The notes beneath the pieces were generated by a model. It saw nothing but the letters and a program-made list of their open reading frames with translations, did no database searches and was not told the DNA's origin. Positions 1 through 8,516 of a DNA stretch of 64,000 bases are shown one piece after another. The DNA lies in assembly GCA_016715075.1 (NCBI GenBank), contig JADKBK010000016.1, positions 62,001-126,000 on the forward strand. Direction: 5' to 3'. Origin of the DNA: Bacteroidales bacterium. GTDB lineage: Bacteria > Bacteroidota > Bacteroidia > Bacteroidales > VadinHA17. The position numbers and the translations under genes are program-made. Every line of letters starts with the position of its first letter. The first letter of the stretch is position 1.

Positions 1-2
1 AA

Positions 3-467
3 GGAAAATTCAGGGAAGATCTTTATTACAGGCTTTTAGGATTGCCAATAGAACTGCCTCCTCTTCGTGACAGGGGCAATGATATCCTTATACTGGCACA
101 TCATTTCATAGAAACCTTCTGCGCAGAGAACAATATCCGCCCGAAAAAATTATCGGAAAAATCCCAGATGAAACTCCTCTCCTACACCTTCCCGGGAAAT
201 ATCAGGGAATTAAAATCTGTAATAGAGCTCGCCGTCACACTTTCTGATGAGGGAGAGATAGAACCGGCAGATATCATCCTGGATGCAGGAGAACCAGTCG
301 CATATACACCTGAAGGCCAATTAACTCTCAAGGAGTATGAGCTTAAAATCATAAAAGCCACACTGAAGAAGAACAATATGGATATAAAGGTTGCTGCCGG
401 TAAACTGGATATTGGAGTATCAACCATTTACCGTATTCTGAAGGATGAAAAAGGCTGGTCACAGTAA
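3..467 (+). CDS. sigma-54-dependent activator (NtrC family), C-terminal part
   Basis: The open frame enters from the left edge, so the gene is truncated by the window. The visible part starts with the end of the AAA+ sigma-54 interaction domain: GKFREDLYYRL followed by PIELPPLRDRGNDI, the conserved stretch after sensor I in NtrC-type enhancer-binding proteins. FPGNIRELKSVIE is the usual sensor II region. The last 45 or so residues form a Fis-type helix-turn-helix (IKVAAGKLDIGVSTIYRILK). Such proteins activate sigma-54 RNA polymerase from upstream enhancers; the N-terminal input domain is outside the window. A pair of TCTCA/TGAGA palindromes lies just downstream and could be its own targets. 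The family call is secure; the signal and regulon are not visible. Confidence 0.93.
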   Translation, partial: GKFREDLYYRLLGLPIELPPLRDRGNDILILAHHFIETFCAENNIRPKKLSEKSQMKLLSYTFPGNIRELKSVIELAVTLSDEGEIEPADIILDAGEPVAYTPEGQLTLKEYELKIIKATLKKNNMDIKVAAGKLDIGVSTIYRILKDEKGWSQ

Positions 468-485
468 CATCCCGCCATCCCTGCT

Positions 486-516
486 TCTCAAAATGAGAAT
501 AAATTTCTCAAAATGA
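486..516. promoter_or_regulatory. tandem palindromes, possible enhancer sites for the NtrC-type regulator
   Basis: TCTCAAAATGAGA (486-498) is a perfect TCTCA-N3-TGAGA palindrome, followed 20 bp later by a second, imperfect copy TCTCAAAATGAAT (506-518). Between them the sequence also reads as TGAGAA-N5-TTCTCA. Tandem dyads next to an enhancer-binding-protein gene are the usual form of its binding sites. The assignment is inference. Confidence 0.4.
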
Positions 517-524
517 ATATCTTC

Positions 525-540
525 TGGCACATTCTGGCAG
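525..540 (+). promoter_or_regulatory. sigma-54-like -24/-12 element (spacing one base short)
   Basis: TGGCAC followed by TGGCA resembles the sigma-54 consensus TGGCAC-N5-TTGC, but the GG and GC doublets are separated by nine rather than ten bases, which is normally damaging. It lies between the tandem palindromes and the coiled-coil gene that starts at 708. Weak call. Confidence 0.25.
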
Positions 541-707
541 ATCTATGTCGTTAATTATCAATATCTTACATACTGTTAGTTTTGCGGCATTGCATTTGCT
601 TAGCAGAGGCAGTGCAAATAATTGCTGATCTTGTAATGCTTATAGATCATTAGCATGGAATCAAACGGATTATCCAAATAAATTAAGAGAAAAAAGGAGG
701 TACTTAA

Positions 708-1712
708 ATGAAAACAGATGACAAACCTACCACTGGTTCACAGCTTGACAACGGAAATGGCCTGAATAATGAAATGTATAAAAAACGTGTTGAAAAGATA
801 GCCAGGAACGAAGGTGTTGTAAAGGGTGCTCAGATAACAGCATTAATTGGATTTATTATCCTTATTGCAGCCGGTGTGATCTTCTATTCGATGTTCAAAC
901 GCGAACAAAAAAGGCAGATGGCAATGATGGAAGATCAGAAGTATTCATTCACTGAACTTCTGACTCAGCGTGATTCAACAATTAATGACTGGGTAGTTAC
1001 CTTTGACCAGATTGAAAAAAACCTGGCTTCAATAAAGGAAAAAGAAAAGATCATTACACTTAATGCCTCTGACAGGGAATTTTCAAAAGACAGGAAGCAG
1101 CAGATAATGGAGGATATCAATTATATCAATACACTGCTCGATCAGAATAAAAAGAAAATTGCATCATTGAATGAACAGCTGAAAAAATCGGGCGGAACTA
1201 TCAGGGGGCTGCAGACTAAAGTCACCGAACTTGAAGCTGCTATGAAGCAGAGTGAAATTGAGATCGCGGATCTGAAGACGGCTCTTACAGAGAAAAACTT
1301 CAAGATAGAACAGCTCAATTCAAAGGTTAGTGATATGCAGGTATCAATTGAACAGAAAGATCAGACAATCAACACCCAGATAGCTGAAATGAATAAGGCT
1401 TTTGTAACAACCGGCACATTCAAGCAGCTAAAGGCTAAAGGACTGGTGGCTAAAGAGGGAGGATTTCTTGGAATCGGAAAGAACAAATCCCTTAAGGAAA
1501 ATTTCCCCGATAGTCTTTTTTCACAGATAGATATCACAGTAACAAAGTCCATTCCTGTAAACTCAAAAACTGCCAAACTTATAACTGAACATCCGGTAGG
1601 ATCATATGAGCTGGTACGTGAGAGTAAAGATAAAATAGCATCAATTGATATTAAAGATCCGGCTCAGTTCTGGAAAATTTCAAAGTATGCCGTAGTTGAA
1701 ATAAGCAAGTAA
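708..1712 (+). CDS. single-pass membrane protein with long coiled coil, unknown function
   Basis: No family recognised. The 334-residue protein has a basic N-terminal cytoplasmic stretch, one membrane helix at about residues 42-62 (ALIGFIILIAAGVIFYSMF), then about 170 residues of heptad-rich coiled coil (roughly 65-235), where lysine, glutamate and glutamine dominate. A C-terminal globular part of about 95 residues follows (FKQLKAKGLVAKEGGFLGIG onward). The start is supported by a strong AAGGAGG site 8 bases upstream. A terminator at 1777-1811 closes the transcription unit. The topology suggests a membrane-anchored periplasmic or envelope-spanning structural protein. Possible control by the adjacent sigma-54 activator is inferred only from position. 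Confidence 0.85.
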   Translation: MKTDDKPTTGSQLDNGNGLNNEMYKKRVEKIARNEGVVKGAQITALIGFIILIAAGVIFYSMFKREQKRQMAMMEDQKYSFTELLTQRDSTINDWVVTFDQIEKNLASIKEKEKIITLNASDREFSKDRKQQIMEDINYINTLLDQNKKKIASLNEQLKKSGGTIRGLQTKVTELEAAMKQSEIEIADLKTALTEKNFKIEQLNSKVSDMQVSIEQKDQTINTQIAEMNKAFVTTGTFKQLKAKGLVAKEGGFLGIGKNKSLKENFPDSLFSQIDITVTKSIPVNSKTAKLITEHPVGSYELVRESKDKIASIDIKDPAQFWKISKYAVVEISK

Positions 1713-1776
1713 AACCGGGTTATTGTCTGCAATACAAACCAGGGCGGCAAGGAGTATAACTTCTGACGCAATATAT

Positions 1777-1811
1777 CCCGCAGGATCACAGACCTGCGGG
1801 ATTATTTTTTT
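1777..1811 (+). terminator. Rho-independent terminator
   Basis: CCCGCAGG (1777-1784) pairs perfectly with CCTGCGGG (1793-1800) across an 8-base loop and is followed by ATTATTTTTTT. It ends the coiled-coil gene and abuts the stop codon of the convergent minus-strand gene. Confidence 0.85.
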
Positions 1812-4057
1812 CAGATATCAAGCCTGAACTGAACCCTGATACCGAAATCAGAAACATTAGGATTTTCGAGATAGGTAAATCTCTTAATAAAATCAACCCT
1901 GAATATCCTGAAGATATTGGATATTCCCAGGCTTCCCTCAATGTAGGGTTTGTTTTCAAGTGTATATGTCAAAGGAACACCGTTATTGCCTGTGGGAAAT
2001 AGAAACAATCCATTCTCATAACCCGGATTATTACTGTTATAAACTTTCCCATAGAGGATTTTGCAGGTTACCAGCTCCCTGAATTTAAGCTTTTTAATTA
2101 ATGGTATTTTATTAAATATAAATCCATTAAAGCTATGGTCCACATTGAGGGAAACATACCTGTCACTGACAAATTCAAGAAAATTCATCAGGTTATAGGA
2201 ATTTTTCTGATAGGAATAGGTCTGGTTCGCACGGTGTTCAAAGAGCAACGGATAGGGTACTTTACCGAAGATCTTGCCAGCCTCAAAGGAAATGTCGGTA
2301 TAACCGAAGATTGAAACATAATAGCGCCTTGATATATTGAACTGCAGCCTTAAATAATCAAAGTCGTTGTTCAAAGCCTGTGAACCTCCTGCAATCTTGA
2401 GCTGTATTATAGGATATTTGTTAGGAAAGGAGGACCTGTACTGTTTTCCCTGGTAAAATGTTTCATTGGGTGCATACCTTAGATTAAGATAGAGCTCAGA
2501 GACATTGATGAAGCTGATCTCATTGGATCCTGATCCATTATAGCTCTCTATGAAATGGAGATTCCCCACAGCTGATTGCTGTGTAAAGCTATAACCAGCA
2601 AGGTATGAAAAGTGATTATCAAATTCATTCAGGAATTCGAATCTGAAGGTATTGTTCAAAAAACGCTTATCATCCACCCCTCGCTTGAATGAAAGAAGAA
2701 TGTTATCGGCCTGTGCAAACTGAAATTCCTGACCAGGGATCTTGACGTCCTTCATATAACTCATCCTGAGAGACTTGACAGGGAACTGGTAAATTGTCCG
2801 TGGTGTAAGCGAGTAAGTTATGCCCGCATTGTACTTAAAGATATCATCTTTGGCACCGTAGGCGAGATAACCGTCAAAATTCAGCTTCTTGCTGAAATCA
2901 GGCGTTGTCCTCCCCCCAAACCGGTACCGTGAGCCTTCAATACTATTGTAGCTGTAAAAACTGCTTACAGGGCCGATCTCTACTTTGCCCAGATCAAGAA
3001 ATCCCACTGTGATAAGCATAATTGCATCCATTTTCCTTCTGAAATCAGGAATCTGCTTCAGGCTGTCAATAGTGGTATAGATCTGACTCTCCGATTTGGA
3101 AAGCGGTATGTATCTGTTTTCTTCCCAGAAACTCTTCTGATCCGATGCAGGATTGATCTTTTCAACCCGGGCAGGCCCTCTGAAGGTCTCGTCACTAATC
3201 GGCTTATTGATTTTATAATCTTTGTAAGAGATGGTCCGCTGCCCAAACAAACCCATACTATTTTTTACTATCCCGAAGTCGATTGCGATCTCCTCTTTTG
3301 ACAGAAGCCAGGCTTTCTCACCTGACTTCTCAAAATCCTGAGTGATGCTGATATCCTGAACCCAGTCAATATTTATGGCCTTATTTATGCCTATATCGAT
3401 CTTCTTAACGGCATAGCTGCTATCCATTGTTATGTACAGATTGCCATGAAAAAGGAAATCAGATTTGTTTCTCGGCTCAAAAAATAATCGGATGCATTTG
3501 ATATCAGCAACCGGCAAAGTGTCAATTATATAATACCTGTAGAAGACCGGTGCAGTACTGGCTATAGGGCTTAAAAACTTGTTGGTAAGAAAAAGTATCT
3601 CATTATCATAAATATCGATGTTCTGATAGAGGTAGTTGAGATAGGCTGACGCCCCCTTATTATTCAGATACTCATCAAGATTAATTGACTTTTCTGCAAG
3701 AAGAACCTCCTTCGACGCTTCCGGCTCCTTCCTGAAATAATGAGCTGTAAGCGACTCCTTTATAAACATGGGAAGAATGTCATTACCGATTCGCCTGGTA
3801 GTATCAATATTGTTGAAGATAAAACTGAAATCAGAAAATACATTGCTATTCTTAAAATTTTCAGTTACGTTGCTGAATGCAAACTGGATCTTTTCATAAG
3901 TTTTGTATTCCAGATAACTATAAGCCTCAGGTCTGTTTTCATCCTTCTTTGCAACTACCCTGTCGATGAGCTCGACGGCAGGATTATTCTTGTTTTTATA
4001 TTCTTTCTTTTTGGCTTTGACAACCACTTCATCAAGTGATATGGAAGTGAGGTCCAT
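1811..4057 (-). CDS. DUF5686 family outer-membrane protein, main part (frameshifted from its N-terminus)
   Basis: This is the large C-terminal part of a DUF5686/carboxypeptidase-regulatory-like protein. It opens with SISLDEVVVKAKKKEYKNKN and the conserved 'NPAVELIDRVVAKKDENRPE' region. Many amphipathic beta strands follow, ending in a typical outer-membrane beta-strand FGIRVQFRLDI. The first Met in this frame is internal. The frame stays open to about 4128, reading FSFIGYKSESRKIISGKEQ, which belongs directly behind the N-terminal piece encoded in another frame. One T is missing from a TTTT run (plus-strand AAAA, 4126-4129). Full length would be about 850 residues, normal for the family. The family is typical of Bacteroidota outer membranes; its role is unknown. 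The indel may be a sequencing error. Confidence 0.88.
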   Translation of the reverse strand: MDLTSISLDEVVVKAKKKEYKNKNNPAVELIDRVVAKKDENRPEAYSYLEYKTYEKIQFAFSNVTENFKNSNVFSDFSFIFNNIDTTRRIGNDILPMFIKESLTAHYFRKEPEASKEVLLAEKSINLDEYLNNKGASAYLNYLYQNIDIYDNEILFLTNKFLSPIASTAPVFYRYYIIDTLPVADIKCIRLFFEPRNKSDFLFHGNLYITMDSSYAVKKIDIGINKAINIDWVQDISITQDFEKSGEKAWLLSKEEIAIDFGIVKNSMGLFGQRTISYKDYKINKPISDETFRGPARVEKINPASDQKSFWEENRYIPLSKSESQIYTTIDSLKQIPDFRRKMDAIMLITVGFLDLGKVEIGPVSSFYSYNSIEGSRYRFGGRTTPDFSKKLNFDGYLAYGAKDDIFKYNAGITYSLTPRTIYQFPVKSLRMSYMKDVKIPGQEFQFAQADNILLSFKRGVDDKRFLNNTFRFEFLNEFDNHFSYLAGYSFTQQSAVGNLHFIESYNGSGSNEISFINVSELYLNLRYAPNETFYQGKQYRSSFPNKYPIIQLKIAGGSQALNNDFDYLRLQFNISRRYYVSIFGYTDISFEAGKIFGKVPYPLLFEHRANQTYSYQKNSYNLMNFLEFVSDRYVSLNVDHSFNGFIFNKIPLIKKLKFRELVTCKILYGKVYNSNNPGYENGLFLFPTGNNGVPLTYTLENKPYIEGSLGISNIFRIFRVDFIKRFTYLENPNVSDFGIRVQFRLDI

Positions 4058-4089
4058 GCTTACATCAATTGTCTGCTCTTTGCCGGATA

Positions 4090-4371
4090 TTATTTTTCTC
4101 GATTCGCTCTTGTATCCGATAAATGAAAAGATATTGTGTCAGAGCGTAAACCTGATTCAAGGAGATACTTACCATTGGCATCAGTGAGTGTTCCGACGGA
4201 AGTACCTTTGAGAAAAACAGATGCGTAGGGTATAGGATAGCCCGTCAGTGCATCAAGTACCAAACCTTTTATCAGGGTTTTTTCTGAAACCTGTGCAAAT
4301 GAATTCAGACAAAATGTAAGGACTACTGTAAAAAATGCCGGAGACAGGAATTTTCTAACGGGGATTTTCAT
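4090..4371 (-). CDS. DUF5686 protein, N-terminal fragment: signal peptide and CarboxypepD_reg-like domain
   Basis: It encodes a signal peptide (MKIPVRKFLSPAFFTVVLTF...SFAQ) and a beta-sandwich regulatory-like domain (IKGLVLDALTGYPIPYASVF, then GTSVGTLTDANGKYLLE). The domain breaks off at SDTISFHLSDTRANREK, where the expected reading is SDTISFSFIGYKSESRK. Adding one T to the TTTT run restores the fusion to the downstream DUF5686 frame. The two entries are therefore one gene of the DUF5686 type, not two proteins. Confidence 0.85.
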   Translation of the reverse strand: MKIPVRKFLSPAFFTVVLTFCLNSFAQVSEKTLIKGLVLDALTGYPIPYASVFLKGTSVGTLTDANGKYLLESGLRSDTISFHLSDTRANREK

Positions 4372-4798
4372 TTATTGAAATAGAGACAGTGCATATACCG
4401 GGTCCAAAGGTAATAAAAAGTACCACACATAAATTTCTCATAACCCAACATCATAAAAGAATATTGATAAAACAACGGTAAAAACAGTCATGTGGTGTGC
4501 AGGTGAGATTTTTTTTTGATAGAGAAATAAAACTATTTTCCGGTAACAGGAAATAATTATTTTGATGCACAAAGCTTTTAATTGTATTTATATTAAATTT
4601 GGATAGCCCGGTTGATGAATCTGATTTAATGTACACTGTTGCTTTCCAGCTGAAATTAAAAAAATGATTCCCCGGAGATCAAGGTTTACAAATAATCTGT
4701 TTATCTCGTTGTAATCACATAATTACATTTAGAATCACACATTGGATCCACACAAATTTTTAAATACTTGATCATATAAATCATAAAATATTTATGTT
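4372..4798. other. AT-rich intergenic region between divergent genes
   Basis: It separates the divergent DUF5686 and enolase-superfamily genes and must hold both promoters. No convincing TAnnTTTG box or operator was found on either strand. A 61-codon minus-strand frame inside has no ribosome site or family features and is not called. Confidence 0.4.
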
Positions 4799-6202
4799 AT
4801 GGACAGGAAGTCATTTTTCAAAAACACCTTAATGGGCGGAATAGCAATGGGTTATTCCGGAATGTTCGCTGATGAATCATTTTCGAATCCCAAAAATGCT
4901 CTGTCCAGGCCTTCGGGTCTGAAGATAACTGATATCAGGGGAGCCACCCTTGCTGCAATTTATGATTTCCCCATAATAAAAATCTATACCAATCAGGGGA
5001 TAATAGGCCTGGGTGAAGTAAGGGATGCCGGCTGGATAGGCCAGGCACTGATGCTAAAACCTTATCTTGTCGGAAAAGACCCTCTCGATATTGAAACAAT
5101 CCTTTTAAGTATTCGTCACCTTACCGGTCCGGGAAGATATGCTGGTGGCTATTGTGCTGTTGATATAGCCCTTATGGATATTGCAGGAAAAGCACTAGGG
5201 GTGCCATGCTGGAAATTGCTTGGAGAAAAGGTCCGGGATAAAGTTGAAATATATGCCGACTGCCCTACCGTGATGAAAGAGGAGGATCTGAAACTTATGA
5301 TGAAGAGGAGGTTTGACCTTGGCCTTAAACATTACAAGATAGATCTCACTCCGGCTCTTCTTGAAAATATCGACGGCACTATTGTGAATAAACTTCCTTC
5401 CCGTAAAGGTCTTGAAATTTGGGGGGAGCATGTTCTGACTGCCAGAAAGATCATAGGTCCAGATGTAATACTTGGAGCTGATCATTTTGGAAATATGACT
5501 GTTGAGAGCGGAATTGAGCTGGGTAATTTTATGGCTGATCCAAAATACAATCTCGCATATATTGAAGATGTAATTCATTTTACGAAATTCAATGCGGTAA
5601 ACCTGAACAAACAGATAACCGCTGGTTCCAAAACACCTACTCTTAACGGTGAGGATATCTTCAGCCTCGAAAATTTCAGACCATGGATAGAGCATAATGC
5701 AGTGAATATTATCCACCCTGATCTTCTTACTTCCGGAGGAATGATTGAAACCAGGAAGATTGCGGAATATGCGTACCAGTTTGGTATCAGGACAATGATG
5801 CATTGCGCATCTTCCCCAATAGGGGTTATGGCTAATGTCCATACAGCTGCCACCATAAGGGAATTCATTTCACTTGAAAGTCATACAATAGAAATGCCAT
5901 GGGTGAATGATCTTGTGAGTGGCATTCCGAACCCTATCATTCAGAACGGAGTTATCAGTGTACCAGACAGCCCTGGACTCGGAATTGAATTAAATGATGA
6001 AGTAGCAGAAAAATACCTGAGGGAACCGAAATACCTCAAATATAATCCCGGCCTATTTAAACCAACACCCGAATTTGATAAACCAATGACGATGCTTGAG
6101 GCAAAGGAAAAAGGGCTTATAGGGGATTACCACCAGTCCGGAGGCCCATGGTGGCATATAAACGATGAAGGGGTTTATGCAAACCAGACAGGTTCCAACT
6201 AA
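4799..6202 (+). CDS. enolase-superfamily sugar-acid dehydratase (mandelate racemase/galactonate dehydratase type), probably exported
   Basis: The protein (467 residues) has an N-terminal export-like segment (SFFKNTLMGGIAMGYSGMF, without a twin arginine) followed by the two-domain enolase-superfamily fold. Metal-binding positions are readable in the barrel: D in LGADHFGN, E in YIEDVI and E in NGEDI. HCASSPIG supplies the usual catalytic histidine near the C-terminus, and HYKIDL is the second-strand lysine motif. These features fit acid-sugar dehydratases (gluconate, galactonate or mannonate type) rather than racemases; the substrate cannot be read. The bicupin gene starts 14 bases after the stop, so the two are probably co-transcribed. 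An ATG start without a strong ribosome site is normal in Bacteroidota. Confidence 0.85.
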   Translation: MDRKSFFKNTLMGGIAMGYSGMFADESFSNPKNALSRPSGLKITDIRGATLAAIYDFPIIKIYTNQGIIGLGEVRDAGWIGQALMLKPYLVGKDPLDIETILLSIRHLTGPGRYAGGYCAVDIALMDIAGKALGVPCWKLLGEKVRDKVEIYADCPTVMKEEDLKLMMKRRFDLGLKHYKIDLTPALLENIDGTIVNKLPSRKGLEIWGEHVLTARKIIGPDVILGADHFGNMTVESGIELGNFMADPKYNLAYIEDVIHFTKFNAVNLNKQITAGSKTPTLNGEDIFSLENFRPWIEHNAVNIIHPDLLTSGGMIETRKIAEYAYQFGIRTMMHCASSPIGVMANVHTAATIREFISLESHTIEMPWVNDLVSGIPNPIIQNGVISVPDSPGLGIELNDEVAEKYLREPKYLKYNPGLFKPTPEFDKPMTMLEAKEKGLIGDYHQSGGPWWHINDEGVYANQTGSN

Positions 6203-6216
6203 AGAAGTATCTTATC

Positions 6217-7059
6217 ATGAAAATAATAAGAGTTCTCCTCATACTCTTCCTTGCTGCAGGAACGTTAAGCGCTGAATCTCAGTTCCTTCACAGGTCTGTT
6301 TGCCCATCAGGGGAAATAGGCATGGAATTATCAACCCCTTCAGCCCATTATCTTCCTATGTTTGGAGAGGGAAGCGACAGCTCTTCTGTTGTTAAAGGGC
6401 TGATACGCTACGGAAATCTTAATATTGACCCTTCGGGTGAGAGCAGAAGCACCAGGCTCACTGACGTGGAACAGGTGATTTATGTTCTGGATGGAACCGG
6501 AGTACTTACATGCTCGAAGGTCCCTGTACCTATATGTAAAAATGACTTTATCTACGTTCCAGCAGGAAAGAGGTTCAGTTTAGCAAATCCCAGGGAGAGA
6601 AAATTATCGGTTATAATAATGTGGTTCCGGATAACACCCGGTGATACTATCAAACCTGCGTCGGAAATGATGATTGCCAATGCAGATGAAGTACCTTTTC
6701 AGGTGCTTGGGTCGCATGGTCCAACAACAACTTTTCAGCTTCTGATGGGCACCACCCTGAGCACAAGGGACAAACTACCGGCAGCCTCCAGAGTTAACAG
6801 CCTGTTCGTTATGGACTTTGCCGCAGGCGGGACCAATATACCACACCGGCACGACAATGAAGAAGAGATCTATCTCATATTAAGAGGCAAAGGCGATATA
6901 GTGGCCGGTGAAACTTCTGATGGTAAAGAATTCCGTCATTCTTCAACCATAGGGGATGCATACTTTTTTTCCCCTAAAACGCTCATAGGATTCTACAGCT
7001 TGAATACTGAAGGTGAAGAACATGCAAGAATACTCGCAGTAAGATTCAGATATCCATAA
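6217..7059 (+). CDS. secreted bicupin protein
   Basis: 280 residues with a cleavable signal peptide (IIRVLLILFLAAGTLSAES) and two cupin barrels. The first (about residues 70-135) has EQVIYVLDGTGVL and NDFIYVPAGKRF. The second (about 195-275) has the better metal-binding motif: IPHRHDNEEEIYLIL with histidines and glutamate, then GDAYFFSPKTLIGFY. Bicupins include sugar isomerases, oxalate decarboxylases and binding proteins. It follows the dehydratase gene closely, which suggests action on the same extracytoplasmic sugar acid, but this is inference. It is convergent with the lactate dehydrogenase gene, with only 15 bases between the stops. Confidence 0.8.
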   Translation: MKIIRVLLILFLAAGTLSAESQFLHRSVCPSGEIGMELSTPSAHYLPMFGEGSDSSSVVKGLIRYGNLNIDPSGESRSTRLTDVEQVIYVLDGTGVLTCSKVPVPICKNDFIYVPAGKRFSLANPRERKLSVIIMWFRITPGDTIKPASEMMIANADEVPFQVLGSHGPTTTFQLLMGTTLSTRDKLPAASRVNSLFVMDFAAGGTNIPHRHDNEEEIYLILRGKGDIVAGETSDGKEFRHSSTIGDAYFFSPKTLIGFYSLNTEGEEHARILAVRFRYP

Positions 7060-7074
7060 AGAGAAACCGGATCT

Positions 7075-8046
7075 TCAGTCTTTATCTGATAATGAAGCTA
7101 TAGCTTTTCGAAGTACCTCTGCCGAATGTGCAAGAGATTCCATTTCACCTTTAGTTAACGGGCTTGAGATAATCCTGATTACACCTTTGTCTGATACCAC
7201 GCACGGAACACTCAGGCATACATCACTGATCCCGAATTCTCCTGTAAGCATTGCAGATACTGTTAGTACACTGTTCTGCTTCCTCAGTATTGAAGCAGTA
7301 ATTTTTACCAGCGCAAGTCCTACCGCAAAATAAGTCGATCCTTTTGAATTGATTATATGGTATGCCGACTCGCGGACCTGCTGTTCTATCAGCTTTCTCT
7401 GAGCTGACCAGTCTTCACATTTACCGCATACAGGGCAATATTCATCAATATTTATTCCCGCAACATGAGTCATTGACCAGACTGCAAACTCACTGTCACC
7501 ATGTTCACCAAGAAAATAGGCATGAACATTATGCACATCAATACCGCAGTGATTGCTCAGCAGATGCCTGAATCTGGCGCTATCCAAAACAGTACCGGAA
7601 CCGATCACCCTTCCTCTCTCCCACCCCGAACGTTTAAGTGCAACCCAGGTAAGAACATCAACCGGATTTGTAACAACAAGTATCACACCCCTGCATTTGT
7701 AAGAGGCTATCTCACCGGCTATATCTCCAACTATTTCAGCATTCTTGCGGAGAAGCTGGAGCCGCGTCTCCCCTGGTTTCTGGGCAGCTCCGGCAGTAAT
7801 TACCACCAGCTGGGCATCCTGATAATCCTCCGGGGAACCCGAACGGATATTTACAGTAGGAAAAAACGGCTGACCATGTACCAGGTCAAGCACCTGTCCC
7901 CTCACCAGATCCTCATTCCTGTCAAGCAATACAATTTCATCGGCAAGACCGCTCTGGGCAAGAGCATAACAATATGTCGCCCCAACAGAACCTGCTCCCA
8001 CAACTACAACCCTTCTGTGCTTTTCGGACTCTTCACTTTTCTTCAT
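7075..8046 (-). CDS. ldh: L-lactate dehydrogenase
   Basis: NAD-dependent reduction of pyruvate to L-lactate in the cytoplasm. The Rossmann motif is VVVVGAGSVGATYCYAL with D in IVLLDRNED. VTNPVDVLTWVALKRSGW, RVIGSGTVLDSARFRHLL (substrate-binding arginine) and the catalytic GEHGDSEFAVWS are all present, so this is LDH rather than malate dehydrogenase type. The start was placed at Met 18 of the longest frame (8046): MKKSEESEKHRRVVVVG begins close before the Rossmann fold and has an AGAAG site in front, while the extra 17 residues of the longer frame (to 8097) look non-coding. About 323 residues, normal for the family. Confidence 0.93.
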   Translation of the reverse strand: MKKSEESEKHRRVVVVGAGSVGATYCYALAQSGLADEIVLLDRNEDLVRGQVLDLVHGQPFFPTVNIRSGSPEDYQDAQLVVITAGAAQKPGETRLQLLRKNAEIVGDIAGEIASYKCRGVILVVTNPVDVLTWVALKRSGWERGRVIGSGTVLDSARFRHLLSNHCGIDVHNVHAYFLGEHGDSEFAVWSMTHVAGINIDEYCPVCGKCEDWSAQRKLIEQQVRESAYHIINSKGSTYFAVGLALVKITASILRKQNSVLTVSAMLTGEFGISDVCLSVPCVVSDKGVIRIISSPLTKGEMESLAHSAEVLRKAIASLSDKD

Positions 8047-8223
8047 CTTCTGATTCTTAGTTAATAAATTAACAATACAGGCCTGAAATAGTTTCATCGT
8101 CTGTAATATAAGATCATACTTCCCAATGAAATAAAAAATTCTTCAATTTACTTGACTAATATATTGTTAACTCGTAAATTTGTTAATGCAATAACAATTT
8201 CCTGAAAAAAGGAGCTCTTAAAT

Positions 8224-8243
8224 CCTTCCGGAAGACCGGAAGG
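8224..8243. repeat. perfect hairpin upstream of the metacaspase operon
   Basis: CCTTCCGG-AAGA-CCGGAAGG: an eight-base perfect stem with a four-base loop. No T-run follows on either strand, so it is not a standard terminator. Confidence 0.6.
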
Positions 8244-8422
8244 AAGTATGTGTGAAACAAATCTGACCGTTCATGTTAGAACTGGCTGAAGTGAATTTAA
8301 AAGCATTTCGGATCTGTTTAACTAATGATGACAAAATCTTTTACAGCCTGTTTCATAGTGGCCTGAATTGATTGTCGTTAGTCCTTTATGGAATTTCCCG
8401 GCATGCTGTCTAAGTTCTGTTT

Positions 8423-8438
8423 GTCTGGCCGGCCAGAC
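8423..8438. promoter_or_regulatory. 16-bp perfect palindrome, possible operator
   Basis: GTCTGGCCGGCCAGAC is fully self-complementary and lies about 80 bases before the metacaspase start, a position suited to an operator. No T-run follows. The region 8098-8516 holds no gene, only this palindrome, the hairpin at 8224 and the two divergent promoters. Confidence 0.45.
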
Positions 8439-8516
8439 TTAAAAGTCACAAATAAAAGCGGAAACCGGTTTTACAACAGGTTCCTCCGCCTGCATTTTAA
8501 CCTAAAACAGTAAAAT

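Noticed and set aside
525..540. A firm sigma-54 promoter call
   Set aside because: The GG/GC spacing is nine instead of ten bases, so it is only listed as a weak site.
4451..4636. 61-codon minus-strand frame
   Set aside because: AT-rich chance frame without ribosome site, family features or operon context.
5195..5842. Long antisense frame within the enolase-superfamily gene
   Set aside because: Shadow of a well-supported gene; no family features.
7501..8064. 187-codon plus-strand frame opposite lactate dehydrogenase
   Set aside because: Antisense shadow of a gene with all catalytic motifs.
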